Source: Azospirillum oryzae
GTDB taxonomy: Bacteria > Pseudomonadota > Alphaproteobacteria > Azospirillales > Azospirillaceae
Assembly: GCF_900177515.1 (NCBI RefSeq)
Contig: NZ_FXAK01000007.1
Coordinates: forward strand, 1,534,501-1,598,500
Length of the DNA stretch: 64,000 bases
Direction of reading: 5' to 3'
Within the stretch, counting starts at the first letter, position 1; every line of letters begins with the position of its first letter. A program made the translations under genes and the position numbers. Under the pieces are notes generated by a model. The model was not told the DNA's origin. It did not search any database and saw only the letters and a list, made by a program, of their open reading frames with translations. Below are positions 54,815 through 63,888 of this stretch, one piece after another.

Positions 54815-57460
54815 TCAGGCGGCGACCGGATGGTTCGCGCCCTGCTCCTGATTGGCCGTGACGGCCTGCTGGGTGGCGGGGACCGGCGCCGGCTTGGCTT
54901 CGCGGACCGGCAGCATGTCACCGATGCCGAAGGCGACGGCCATCAGGTTCGGCACCGCCATGGCGGCGAGCAGCACCGACCACAGTTCCAGCGACAGAGT
55001 GCCCAGCGGGTTCACCAGGGCGGCGGTGGCCGACGAGGCGACCAGGGCGGCGGACAGCCAGGCTTCGGGCTTGGCACAGAAGCGGCCGGCGGTGCGTTTG
55101 CCGCCCTTGGCGGTCACGCGGAAGGCATCTTGGCTGCGGAACAGGCCGCGGACGACGGCCAGGGCGACCGTGGTGGACAGCGCCATCCCGACGGCACAGG
55201 CGCCAAGGCTTTCCTTCCAGCTGTTGCCGGAGGCGTAGCGCGAGGCCAGCAGGCTGGATCCGGCACGCAGAACCAGGGCACCCAGGACGGCGGCAGTGGC
55301 GGCCACCGGCGGCAGGTGCAGCGGCAGAACCAGCGAGGCGAAGGTCCAGACCACGGCGGCGGCGGCGGCGAACAGGCCCACGGCATCGGACCACCAGCGG
55401 ATCCAGTTGGTGACGTAGCCCAGCTTCTGGCGCGCGCTCAGCTCGGCCGCACCCGGCAGGAACTTCTTCCAATGGGCGCGGACGATCTGCGTGGAGCCGA
55501 ACACCCAGCGGTCACGCTGCTTGCGGAACTGCATGAAATTGTCCGGAGCCAGGCCGGCGCCGAGCCGTTCGTCGGTGTAAGCGGCGCGGTAGCCGGCCGA
55601 CAGGATGCGCAGGCCCAGTTCGGTATCTTCGCAGATGCCGGCTTCCGACCAGCCGCCGACCTGATCCATCGCCGACCGGCGCAGCATGATCATCGTGCCG
55701 TGGCAGATGAAGGCCTGGGACGACACGCCTTCCTGCATGCCGACGTCGAAGAAGGGACGGTATTCGGCGGTCATCGCGGCCTTCAGCGCCGTCTCGTGGC
55801 CGTCGCGGTGCTCCTGCGGGGCCTGGACGATGCCGACCGACGGATCGGCGAAGGTCGGGGCCAGCTTCGACAGCCAGTCGGGCGACACGGTGTAGTCGGC
55901 GTCCAGCACGGCGACGATCTCGGCGGCCGGATCGGTGTGGCGCAGCGCGGCGTTCAGGGCGCCGGCCTTGAAGCCAGAGATCTTCTTGTACCAATGGAAC
56001 TTGAACTTCGGACCCAGCGCCCGGCACATCTCCTCCACCGGGCGGACGAGGTGTTCCTCCTCGGTGTTGTTGATGAGGACGACGACCTCGTAGTTCGGGT
56101 AGTCCAGCCGCGACAGCGAGGCCAGCGTGGCGTTCAGCACGTCAGGCTGTTCGCGGCAGGCGGCGACGTGGATGGAGACCATCGGCTTGTGGTCGCTGCT
56201 GGGCACGGCATGCGGCAGCAGCGCCGGGGCGCGGCCGGTCAGCAGCCGGCGGGCGACATCCACCAGATCGGCAAAGGCGACGCTCATCATCAGGGCGCCC
56301 AGCGCGAAGGCGGAGCCCCAGGTGGTCAGCGCGCCGAAGGTCAGATACTCGGCGAAGGCACCGGCGACGGCCGAACCGATGGCGAAGCCGATGATGTTGG
56401 CACCCATCGAGGCGGCCAGCGCGAAGCCGGCGTTGGTCCGGCGGCGGAAGACGGCGAAAGCCGACAGGGCCAGACCGACGGCGAGCGCGACGCCCGCACC
56501 GACGCGGTCGCCATAGGACGCGGCGACCGCACCGGTCATCGACCATTTCGGCTGACGGTCGGCATCCAGCACGCCCCAGGTCGGGCCGGGCGAGCCTTCA
56601 ATGGTGGACTTCCAGATGCCGTCGAAGGCCTCAACGACGTTGTAATGGATGCCGAGCGCGTTGGCTTCCGCCGCGAAGCCGCGGACGACGGCGGCCTGGG
56701 CCTCCGGCGTCGGATAGGCGTCGTGGAAGTTCTCGCCACCCGACGGCCAGCCGACCTCGCCGACGAACAGCGGCTTGCCCGGATGCGCCTTGCGCACGGT
56801 GTCGAGCCGGTCGCGGATCCAGGTCAGCGCATCGGAGACCGGAACGCCTTCCCAGTAGGGCAGCACGTGGACGCCCATGAAATCGGACGCCTTCACCGTG
56901 GCGTCGGCCTTGACCATTTCCGACCAGACGTCGGCGGTGCCGACCTTGATGTTGGCCGGGACGGCGGCGCGCACGCGCTTGATGTAGCCGGCCAGCTCGG
57001 CGTCGGTCAGTTCGGCGCGCAGCAGCGTTTCGTTGCCGACGACGATGCGCTTGATGCCGCGGAATTCCTTGGCCAGCGCGATGCCGTGCAGCACTTCACG
57101 CTCGTTGCGGACCTTGTCCTTGCTCAGCCAGATACCGAGCGTGACGTCCAGCCCCTTGGACACCGCGATCTCCGGCACCTCGCCCTGCGAACCCAGCGTC
57201 GAGTAGGTACGAACGCCGTCGGCGAAGCCGGCGATGGCGGTCATGTCCTTCTCGATGCCCTTGCGCGGGACGATCGGCTGGTGGTTGGGATCGTAGTTGC
57301 GGCCCGAGGGCGAATAGGACACGGATTCGATGCGGCCGGGTTCCGCGTCCACCGCCGTGGGCGCGTTGCGCCAGGACCAGAAGGACGCGTGGCCGGCGGT
57401 CACGGCCAGCAGTGCGGCGACGATGGCTGCGCGCCGGATCGAGTTCTTCGGGTTGCTCAT
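54815..57460 (-). CDS. GH17-GT2 bifunctional membrane glucan synthase, NdvB-like
   Basis: A protein of about 881 residues. After a signal anchor (AAIVAALLAVTAGHA) comes a GH17 glycosidase-like domain (about 40-320): VGNETLL with probable acid/base E144 and VGEVGWPSGG with probable nucleophile E235. Membrane segments follow, then a GT2 domain (about 425-670) with VLDADYTVSPDW (DxD near 520), GICEDTELGLRIL and QRDRWVFGS (Q-x-x-R-W near 648), then more membrane segments. This architecture is that of NdvB-type enzymes making beta-1,3-glucans (periplasmic or cyclic glucans and biofilm polymers), known from Pseudomonas and Bradyrhizobium. I chose the ATG at 57460. It stands alone and ends at a strong terminator. 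Confidence 0.9.
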   Translation of the reverse strand: MSNPKNSIRRAAIVAALLAVTAGHASFWSWRNAPTAVDAEPGRIESVSYSPSGRNYDPNHQPIVPRKGIEKDMTAIAGFADGVRTYSTLGSQGEVPEIAVSKGLDVTLGIWLSKDKVRNEREVLHGIALAKEFRGIKRIVVGNETLLRAELTDAELAGYIKRVRAAVPANIKVGTADVWSEMVKADATVKASDFMGVHVLPYWEGVPVSDALTWIRDRLDTVRKAHPGKPLFVGEVGWPSGGENFHDAYPTPEAQAAVVRGFAAEANALGIHYNVVEAFDGIWKSTIEGSPGPTWGVLDADRQPKWSMTGAVAASYGDRVGAGVALAVGLALSAFAVFRRRTNAGFALAASMGANIIGFAIGSAVAGAFAEYLTFGALTTWGSAFALGALMMSVAFADLVDVARRLLTGRAPALLPHAVPSSDHKPMVSIHVAACREQPDVLNATLASLSRLDYPNYEVVVLINNTEEEHLVRPVEEMCRALGPKFKFHWYKKISGFKAGALNAALRHTDPAAEIVAVLDADYTVSPDWLSKLAPTFADPSVGIVQAPQEHRDGHETALKAAMTAEYRPFFDVGMQEGVSSQAFICHGTMIMLRRSAMDQVGGWSEAGICEDTELGLRILSAGYRAAYTDERLGAGLAPDNFMQFRKQRDRWVFGSTQIVRAHWKKFLPGAAELSARQKLGYVTNWIRWWSDAVGLFAAAAAVVWTFASLVLPLHLPPVAATAAVLGALVLRAGSSLLASRYASGNSWKESLGACAVGMALSTTVALAVVRGLFRSQDAFRVTAKGGKRTAGRFCAKPEAWLSAALVASSATAALVNPLGTLSLELWSVLLAAMAVPNLMAVAFGIGDMLPVREAKPAPVPATQQAVTANQEQGANHPVAA

Positions 57461-57648
57461 GGGGAGTTCGCGTTGCCCTGTTGCAGGGTGGCCGTTCGCC
57501 ACCGGACATCCGCACAAACGGGCAGACCGACTTCCCTATTCCGTCACTTCGAAAAATTTTTTGTGCACTGCGGAGAGCGGAACCCTGGCGGCCGCACCCT
57601 GTTGGACAACGTCCGGTTCCATACTCCCAAAACACAGGAGAGCGCCCC

Positions 57649-57864
57649 ATGGCCACCCGCCACGAAGACAGCCCGGAACACAAGAAGGCCCATGATCTGG
57701 CCGAGCAGGCGCTGGACAAGGCCGCCGGCGGCGATCCCCGCAAGGCACGCGACCTGATCGAGGAAGCCAAACGCATCGACCCCAAGATCGGCGAGGAGAT
57801 GTCCCGCGAAGCCGCCGAGGATCAGAAGAAGGCCGACAAGTACGTCGACAAGACCGACAAGTGA
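57649..57864 (+). CDS. Small charged hypothetical protein (71 residues)
   Basis: A 71-residue highly charged helical protein: MATRHEDSPEHKKAHDLAEQ then ARDLIEEAKRIDPKIGEEM and EDQKKADKYVDKTDK. No hydrophobic core, so probably a helical or disordered, perhaps stress-protective, protein. AGGAGA lies upstream of the ATG at 57649. It is divergent from the GH17-GT2 gene and followed by a GC-rich inverted-repeat element. Confidence 0.65.
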   Translation: MATRHEDSPEHKKAHDLAEQALDKAAGGDPRKARDLIEEAKRIDPKIGEEMSREAAEDQKKADKYVDKTDK

Positions 57865-57871
57865 GCCGCTG

Positions 57872-57998
57872 CCCCCTCTCCATCCCTCCCCGCGTTCTGC
57901 GGGAGAGGGGGTAGGAGCGTTGTCAGCGTGATCTAACCGCCGCAGCGGCGGCAGTCCCCTCTCCCGCGAGAGCGGGGGAGGGTTAGGGAGGGGGCACC
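57872..57998. repeat. GC-rich palindromic intergenic element
   Basis: Runs such as CCCCCTCTCCATCCCTCCCC and its near complement GAGGGTTAGGGAGGGGG (around 57980) form a long imperfect inverted repeat with two inner hairpins (for example TCCCCGCGTTCTGCGGGAG at 57889-57906 and CTCCCGCGAGAGCGGGGGAG at 57961-57980). Such CCTCTCCC-type elements are widespread, often between genes, in alphaproteobacteria and are probably mobile or REP-like. It lies between convergent genes and could also end transcription. Confidence 0.75.
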
Positions 57999-58010
57999 CC
58001 CCGCGACTTC

Positions 58011-59582
58011 TTACTCCGCCGCCACAGCCTCCGCCACCACCGGCGGGGTCCAGCGCAGGACCGGCTTGCGGGCCGCAGCGGTTTCGTCCAGGCGACGACG
58101 CGGCGTCAGACGCGGAGCGGCCTGGAAGTAAGCCACGTCGCCCGACTTCGCCCGCTCGGCCAGCGCACGCAGCGCGTCGACGAACTGGTCGAGGCTGGCC
58201 TTGCTTTCCGTCTCGGTCGGCTCGATAAGCAGGGCACCGTGAACGACCAGCGGGAAATACATGGTCATCGGGTGGAAGCCCTCGTCGATCAGCGCCTTCG
58301 CCATGTCGAGCGTGGTAACCCCCGTCCCCTTCAGGAAACGGTCGTCGAACAGGCACTCGTGCATGCACGGCCCTTCGAAGGAGGCCGTCATCACGTCCTC
58401 CAGCCGCGCCATGACATAGTTGGCGTTCAGAACCGCGTCGCCCGACGCCTGCCACAGCCCGTCGGCACCGTGGCTCAGCATGTAGGACAGCGCGCGGACG
58501 AACATGCCCATCTGGCCGTGGAAGGCCTTCATGCGGCCGAAGGCCGGCCCTTCGCCGGCGTTCTCCACCAGCGCGAACCCATCCTTGCCGTGGGTGACGT
58601 AGGGCACCGGGATGTAGGGCGCCAGCGACTCCGCGAACACCACCGGCCCCGACCCCGGACCACCGCCGCCATGCGGCGTGGAGAAGGTCTTGTGCAGGTT
58701 GATGTGCATGACGTCGATGCCGAGATCGGCCGGGCGCACCCGACCGACGATGGCGTTGAAGTTGGCGCCGTCGCAGTAGAAATAGGCGCCGGCCGCATGC
58801 ACCGCCTCGGCGATGGCGATGATGTCGCGTTCGAACAGGCCGCAGGTGTTGGGGTTGGTCAGCATCAGACCGGCCACGTCGGGACCGAGCTTGGCCTTCA
58901 GCGCCTCCAGATCGACGCGGCCGTCGGCGGTCGCCGGGATGGCGTCGACGCTGTAGCCGCAGGCGGCGGCAGTCGCCGGGTTGGTGCCATGGGCGCTTTC
59001 CGGCACCAGGATCTTGGTGCGGCCGCTGTCGCCCTTGGCCTCGTGCGCGGCGCGGATCGCCATGATGCCGCACATTTCGCCATGGGCGCCGGCGGCGGGG
59101 GCCAGCGTCACGGCGGCCATGCCGGTCAGCGTCTTAAGCCAGTATGCCAGCTGGTCCATCAGTTCCAGCGCACCCTGCACCGTGCTGACCGGCTGCATCG
59201 GGTGCACGTCGGAGAAGCCCGGCAGCCGCGCCATTTTCTCGTTCAAGCGCGGATTGTGCTTCATCGTGCAGGAGCCGAGCGGATAAAAGCCGCTGTCGAT
59301 GGCGTAGTTCTTCTGCGACAGGCGTGTGTAGTGGCGGACCACCTGCGGCTCGGCGAGGCCCGGGAGCCCGACTTTGGCGCGCGGCTTCACCGCACCCAGG
59401 CGGGAGGCCACCTTCGGCACGTCGGGCAGGTCGACGCCGGTGCGGCCGGCGCTGTCCTGTTCGAAGATCAGCGGCTCTTCGATCTGCAGACCGCGGTTGC
59501 CGGTGACGGTGCCGGTCACGCCGTCGAAAGCGCCCGAGTTCGCGGGGATGGCCGACGGACGGCCCTGGTTGTTCATGCTCAT
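58011..59582 (-). CDS. gcvPB: Glycine dehydrogenase (decarboxylating) subunit 2
   Basis: A 523-residue PLP subunit of the split P-protein. The PLP lysine is K298 in MHINLHKTFSTPHGGGGPG, preceded by YPLGSCTMKHNPRLNE and ESAHGTNPATAA. With subunit 1 it decarboxylates glycine and passes the aminomethyl group to GcvH. The split form is common in alphaproteobacteria and Gram-positive bacteria. The start overlaps the gcvPA stop (ATGA). Confidence 0.97.
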   Translation of the reverse strand: MSMNNQGRPSAIPANSGAFDGVTGTVTGNRGLQIEEPLIFEQDSAGRTGVDLPDVPKVASRLGAVKPRAKVGLPGLAEPQVVRHYTRLSQKNYAIDSGFYPLGSCTMKHNPRLNEKMARLPGFSDVHPMQPVSTVQGALELMDQLAYWLKTLTGMAAVTLAPAAGAHGEMCGIMAIRAAHEAKGDSGRTKILVPESAHGTNPATAAACGYSVDAIPATADGRVDLEALKAKLGPDVAGLMLTNPNTCGLFERDIIAIAEAVHAAGAYFYCDGANFNAIVGRVRPADLGIDVMHINLHKTFSTPHGGGGPGSGPVVFAESLAPYIPVPYVTHGKDGFALVENAGEGPAFGRMKAFHGQMGMFVRALSYMLSHGADGLWQASGDAVLNANYVMARLEDVMTASFEGPCMHECLFDDRFLKGTGVTTLDMAKALIDEGFHPMTMYFPLVVHGALLIEPTETESKASLDQFVDALRALAERAKSGDVAYFQAAPRLTPRRRLDETAAARKPVLRWTPPVVAEAVAAE

Positions 59583-60922
59583 GCCAGAACCTCAGTGAGC
59601 GCGACCGCGAAGGCGTCCATGTCGGCGTCGGTGTTGGTCTCGGTGACGGCGACCAGAAGAAGGTCTTCCATCTCGCCTGGATAGAGGCGCGACACCGGCA
59701 CGCCGCCCAGGATGCGGCGCTTGGCAAGCTCCTCGACCACCGCGGCGGCCGGCTTCGGCAGCTTGACGGTGAACTCGTTGAAGAAGCCGTCGTTCAGCAC
59801 CTGAACACCCGGGACCGCTGCCAGCTTGTCGGCCATCTGGACCGCCTTGGCGTGGTTCAGCTGAGCCAGCTGCGTGATCCCCGCCTCGCCCAGCAGGCTG
59901 ACATGGATCGAGAAGGCCAGCGCGCACAGGCCGGAGTTGGTGCAGATGTTCGAGGTCGCCTTTTCGCGGCGGATGTGCTGCTCGCGGGTGGAGAGCGTCA
60001 GCACGAAGCCGCGGCGGCCGTCGGCGTCCACCGTCTCGCCGCACAGGCGGCCCGGCATCTGGCGGACATATTTGTCCTTCACCGCGAACAGCCCGACATA
60101 GGGGCCGCCGAAGTTCAGCGCGTTGCCGAAGGACTGGCCTTCCGCCGCGACGATGTCGGCGCCCATGTCGCCCGGCGGGGTCAGCAGGCCGAGCGACAGG
60201 GCCTCCGTCACCACGACGATCAGCAGCGCGCCCTTCGCCTGACAGGCGGCGGCCAGATCGGTGTAGTCGCGGACATGGCCGAAGACGTCGGGGTTCTGCA
60301 CGACGACGCAGGAGGTCTTGTCGTCGACCAGCGCCAGCAGATCCTCGCCGCCGGTCGGGGCGGCCGGCAGGGCCACCGCCTCGAACCCGATGAAGCGGGC
60401 ATCGGTGGTGGTAACGTCGCGGTAATGCGGGTGCAGGCCGCCGGACAGGATCGCCTTCTTCCGCCGGGTGACGCGGTTGGCCATCATCACCGCTTCGGCG
60501 CAGGAGGTGGCGCCGTCATACATCGAGGCGTTGGCCACATCCATGCCGGTCAGCAGCGCGACCTGGGTCTGGAATTCGAACAGGACCTGCAGCGTGCCCT
60601 GGCTCACCTCCGGCTGGTACGGGGTGTAGGCGGTCAGGAACTCGCCGCGCTGGACCAAATGGTCGACGGTGGCCGGCACATGGTGGCGGTAGGCGCCGGC
60701 GCCGAGGAAGCTGGGAACGCTCCCCGCCGGCAGGTTCTTCGCCGCCATGGAGCCCAGCAGCCGTTCGACCTCAAGCTCGCCCATATGGTTGGGCAAGCCC
60801 CCGATCGGGCCGGCCAGACGGGCCGCCTTTGGAACGTCGCGGAACAGGTCTTCGACCGATGTTGCGCGGATGGCCTCCAGCATCGACTGCCGGTCGGCCT
60901 CGGTCAGGGGCAGATAGCGCAT
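59579..60922 (-). CDS. gcvPA: Glycine dehydrogenase (decarboxylating) subunit 1
   Basis: A 447-residue first subunit of the split P-protein with MRYLPLTEADRQSMLEAI, a FLGAGAYRHHVPATVDHL block and YTPYQPEVSQGTLQVLFEFQT, all typical of GcvPA. It has the fold of a PLP enzyme but lacks the PLP-binding lysine, which is in subunit 2. I chose ATG 60922 right after the gcvH stop (about 1 nt gap); 60940 is also in frame. Confidence 0.96.
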   Translation of the reverse strand: MRYLPLTEADRQSMLEAIRATSVEDLFRDVPKAARLAGPIGGLPNHMGELEVERLLGSMAAKNLPAGSVPSFLGAGAYRHHVPATVDHLVQRGEFLTAYTPYQPEVSQGTLQVLFEFQTQVALLTGMDVANASMYDGATSCAEAVMMANRVTRRKKAILSGGLHPHYRDVTTTDARFIGFEAVALPAAPTGGEDLLALVDDKTSCVVVQNPDVFGHVRDYTDLAAACQAKGALLIVVVTEALSLGLLTPPGDMGADIVAAEGQSFGNALNFGGPYVGLFAVKDKYVRQMPGRLCGETVDADGRRGFVLTLSTREQHIRREKATSNICTNSGLCALAFSIHVSLLGEAGITQLAQLNHAKAVQMADKLAAVPGVQVLNDGFFNEFTVKLPKPAAAVVEELAKRRILGGVPVSRLYPGEMEDLLLVAVTETNTDADMDAFAVALTEVLA

Positions 60923-60923
60923 G

Positions 60924-61298
60924 TCAGTGGGATTCCTCAACGAAAGCCTTGTAGGCCGATTCGTCCATCAGACCATCGAGTTCGGAGGCGTCCTTCAACT
61001 GAATCCTGAAGAACCAGCCATCAGTCTCGGCGGCGCTGTTGACCATCGACGGGTCATCGACAAGGGCCTGGTTGGCTTCCACGACAGTGCCGGAGACCGG
61101 GGCGTAAACGTCGCTGGCGGCCTTCACCGATTCGACGACGGCGGCTTCCTTGCCCTGCTCCAGCACGCGGCCGGCCTCGGGCAGCTCGACGAACACGACG
61201 TCGCCCAGCTGGCTCTGCGCGAAGTCGGTGACACCGACGGTGGCGACATCGCCATCGACCTGAACCCACTCGTGGTCCTTGGTGAATTTCTTGCTCAT
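60924..61298 (-). CDS. gcvH: Glycine cleavage system H protein
   Basis: A 124-residue lipoyl carrier protein. The lipoylated lysine is K59 in VVESVKAASDVYAPVSG, and the start MSKKFTKDHEWV is the normal GcvH beginning. It carries the aminomethyl group between the P and T proteins. It lies 50 bp after gcvT and overlaps or abuts gcvPA. Confidence 0.97.
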   Translation of the reverse strand: MSKKFTKDHEWVQVDGDVATVGVTDFAQSQLGDVVFVELPEAGRVLEQGKEAAVVESVKAASDVYAPVSGTVVEANQALVDDPSMVNSAAETDGWFFRIQLKDASELDGLMDESAYKAFVEESH

Positions 61299-61348
61299 CG
61301 GAAAAATTCCCTGTCCAAACGGTTGCTTGTGATCGGGTTGCGGAGGCG

Positions 61349-62461
61349 TCAGCCCCGGTAATAACGCTGCGGCACGAAGGGCGTAGCGGCGACGCGGGCG
61401 GGCAGCGGCTTGCCGCGCACCATCAGCGTCAGCGGCGTGCCGACCGCGGAGTTCGCGATATCGACATAGCCCATGGCGACCGGCGCGCCGGCGGTGGGGC
61501 CGAAGCCGCCGCTGGTGATCTCGCCGATACGGGTGCCGTTGGCGTCCTGGATTTCCGTGTGCTCGCGGGCCGGCTGACGGCCTTCCGGCTGGATGCCGAC
61601 GCGGCGGCGCGTGGCGCCCTCGGTCAGCTGCCGGTGGATGATATCGTAACCGGGGAAACCGCCTTCGGCGCGGCGGCGCTTCGGCAGCGTCCATTCCAGC
61701 GCGCCTTCGACCGGCGTCGTGGTGGTGTCGATGTCGTGGCCGTAGAGGCAGAGCCCGGCCTCCAGCCGCAGCGAGTCGCGGGCGCCCAGCCCGATCGCCT
61801 CGACCTCCGACTCGGCCAGCAGCGCGCGGGCGATCATCTCGCCATCGGCCTTGTCGCAGGAGATCTCGTAGCCGTCCTCGCCGGTGTAGCCGGAGCGGGT
61901 CAGGATCACCGGCACACCCTTGAAGGTGGCGGACAGGTAGCTCATGAACTTCATGGTGGCGGCTTCCGGCACGAAGCGGGCCATCACCTCTGCCGCCATC
62001 GGACCCTGGAGCGCCATCAGCGCCAGATCGTCCAGCAGCTCCACCTCGGCCTTGCCGGCCAGCTTCTCGCGCAGATGGGCGACGTCCTGCTCCTTGCAGG
62101 CGGCATTCACCACCAGGAACAGGTGGTCGCCGGCATTGGTCACCATCAGGTCGTCGAGGATGCCGCCCTGCTCGTTCAGGAACAGCGTGTAGCGCATGCG
62201 GCCCTGCGCCAGCCCCTTGATGTCGCCGGGAACCAGCGTTTCCAGGGCGGCGGCGGGATCGTCGCCGGTCAGGCGGACCTGCCCCATGTGGGACACGTCG
62301 AACAGCCCGGCCTTCTCGCGGGTGTGCTGGTGCTCCTTCAGGATGCCCAGCGGATACTGCACCGGCATGTCATAGCCGGCGAAAGGCACCATGCGGGCGC
62401 CAAGCTCGACATGGAGCGCGTGCAGCGGGGTGGTCTTGAGAGCGGTTGCGGCCTCGGTCAC
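61349..62461 (-). CDS. gcvT: Glycine cleavage system aminomethyltransferase
   Basis: A 370-residue T-protein, which moves the methylene group to tetrahydrofolate and releases ammonia. Features: LGARMVPFAGYDMPVQYPLG, GLFDVSHMGQVRL, TRSGYTGEDGYEIS, DSLRLEAGLCLYGHD and the C-terminal GFGPTAGAPVAMGYV. I chose the GTG at 62461 because GGAGGA is just upstream; an ATG at 62545 lies inside the riboswitch. It is the first gene of the gcvT-H-PA-PB operon. Confidence 0.96.
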   Translation of the reverse strand: MTEAATALKTTPLHALHVELGARMVPFAGYDMPVQYPLGILKEHQHTREKAGLFDVSHMGQVRLTGDDPAAALETLVPGDIKGLAQGRMRYTLFLNEQGGILDDLMVTNAGDHLFLVVNAACKEQDVAHLREKLAGKAEVELLDDLALMALQGPMAAEVMARFVPEAATMKFMSYLSATFKGVPVILTRSGYTGEDGYEISCDKADGEMIARALLAESEVEAIGLGARDSLRLEAGLCLYGHDIDTTTTPVEGALEWTLPKRRRAEGGFPGYDIIHRQLTEGATRRRVGIQPEGRQPAREHTEIQDANGTRIGEITSGGFGPTAGAPVAMGYVDIANSAVGTPLTLMVRGKPLPARVAATPFVPQRYYRG

Positions 62462-62507
62462 GCGGGTCCTCCGACAGGGTTCTAGCGCCCGCGCCGGGAT
62501 CGGCGCA

Positions 62508-62745
62508 GGAAGCTGCCCCCTCTGTCTTGGACCTGAGAGATTCACCGCCGTCCGGTCGAGCCGGGCACCCGGTTTACTCCTTCGGTGAGTCGCGGCGACT
62601 GGGCGCCGAGGCTGCTTTCCAGAGTTGCCTTATCCCCTTGCGGTCCTTTTGCCTGAGAGTTTCCGGGGGCGGTTGCTCCTTCGGCGCCGCCCGCGAACCT
62701 GTCGATTCACGACAAGCCCACAAGCGATCTCTCCCGCGAGGGATC
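62508..62745 (-). promoter_or_regulatory. Tandem glycine riboswitch upstream of gcvT
   Basis: Two aptamers precede gcvT on the minus strand. Each carries the core: aptamer 1 (about 62645-62745) has GCCGAAGGAGCAACC and GGAAACTCTCAGGCAAAAGG, aptamer 2 (about 62508-62640) has ACCGAAGGAGTAAACC and TGAATCTCTCAGGTCCAAGA. This is the classic glycine riboswitch, which turns on the operon at high glycine. A -10 box TATAAT (62774-62779) lies about 30 bp upstream. Confidence 0.95.
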
Positions 62746-62960
62746 ATCGGCGTGATGGCGGCACAGTGTCGCGATTATACAAGTTTGTCAATCAGCGCTC
62801 TGGGCACCGTCACGGCTAAGTCGTTGAAACATCGTTCATTTGGAAATTTTCCTTTTCGGCGCACGCATTAGGTATACAAACCTACTTACCGCGTCACCCG
62901 AGCTGGCCAGCCGTCGTCCATCGCGGGACCAATCCCAATCGACAGAGTGGAGAGCGCGCA

Positions 62961-63794
62961 ATGACCGTTCAGGCCTTCAACCCGTCCGACCTGTCACAGT
63001 CCGCGGCCAACTGGGCGGTTTCCCAGCGCATCGTCGGCAACTTCGCGCCCCATGCGCAGGTCGTCCCGAATCTGACCCTGGCGCTCGACCCTGGCAACCT
63101 TTTGAACGGCACCACCCTGACCGAGGTGAACGCCCAGTCCGTCGGGACCTTCGCGCCGCCGGCCAGTGGCTTCCGCATCGACCGCGTGGTGGTGGACCGC
63201 AGTACCGGCGCCGCGTCCATCGTCACCGGCACCGCTAACAGCCTGACCCCGCCGGCGATTCCGGCCGGCAAGCTGCCGGTGGCCCGCGTGATGTTGCTGC
63301 CGACGACCGACGCGATCACCAACGATGCGATCGTGGATGAGCGATCCTTCATCGACCTTACGGCCCCGACGCAGAACTCCGTCGTTGTCCGGGCTCACCG
63401 CAACAACGTCGGCCAGAACGGTATCACCAACAACAGTTGGGCCAAGGTCCTGCTGACCACGGCCGACATCAATATCGGCAACGCTTTCAACAACACGACC
63501 TCCCGCTTCCAGCCTTCCATCGCCGGCTACTATCTGCTTCACGCACAGGTGATGATGAACTGCGGCGCCAACGGGTCGATTTACGCGGGGCTCTACCTCA
63601 ACGACGCCAATATCGCCCTGTGCCGATCCCTCACCCCCATGTCCACCCCGACCTATGCCGCCACGACTTCGGTGACCTACATGAACGGGACGACGGATTA
63701 CGTGGAGATGAAGGTGCTCAATACCATTATCACCGATGGCATTCTCGATGGCACGCCGACGGCAACCTTCTTCACCGCAAGCCGACTGGCGTAA
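62961..63794 (+). CDS. Tail-fibre/C1q-like hypothetical protein
   Basis: A 277-residue protein with no signal peptide or membrane segment. Residues 1-135 resemble the N-terminal part of phage tail-fibre proteins (PNLTLALDPGNLLNGTTLTEV, ASGFRIDRVVVDRSTGAAS, LPVARVMLLPTTDAITNDAIVDERS). Residues 145-277 look like a C1q/TNF-like beta-sandwich: SRFQPSIAGYYLLHAQVMMN, GSIYAGLYLNDANIALC, TTDYVEMKVLNT and a final TATFFTASRL strand. Such domains bind surface ligands in phage and bacterial proteins. It is a single gene, divergent from the glycine operon, with no other phage genes in view. AGAGCG precedes the ATG. A strong terminator follows. Confidence 0.75.
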   Translation: MTVQAFNPSDLSQSAANWAVSQRIVGNFAPHAQVVPNLTLALDPGNLLNGTTLTEVNAQSVGTFAPPASGFRIDRVVVDRSTGAASIVTGTANSLTPPAIPAGKLPVARVMLLPTTDAITNDAIVDERSFIDLTAPTQNSVVVRAHRNNVGQNGITNNSWAKVLLTTADINIGNAFNNTTSRFQPSIAGYYLLHAQVMMNCGANGSIYAGLYLNDANIALCRSLTPMSTPTYAATTSVTYMNGTTDYVEMKVLNTIITDGILDGTPTATFFTASRLA

Positions 63795-63818
63795 TCTCTC
63801 TGCCTTGAACTCGCAAAG

Positions 63819-63858
63819 TTGAAGGAGCGCCCACATTCTGTGTGGGCGCTCCTTTCAA
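63819..63858. terminator. Bidirectional terminator between convergent genes
   Basis: TTGAAGGAGCGCCCACA pairs with TGTGGGCGCTCCTTTCAA around a five-base loop. A- and T-rich flanks make it usable from both sides. Confidence 0.85.
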
Positions 63859-63888
63859 GCGATCAATCAACTGGAAACCCGAAAACGC

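Noticed and set aside
54830..57757. Very long open frame opposite the GH17-GT2 gene
   Set aside because: It is a high-GC antisense shadow of a well-supported gene; its translation is Gly/Arg/His-rich with no domain.
62961..63794. Prophage fragment
   Set aside because: Only one tail-fibre-like gene is present with no integrase, capsid, attachment site or other phage gene nearby.
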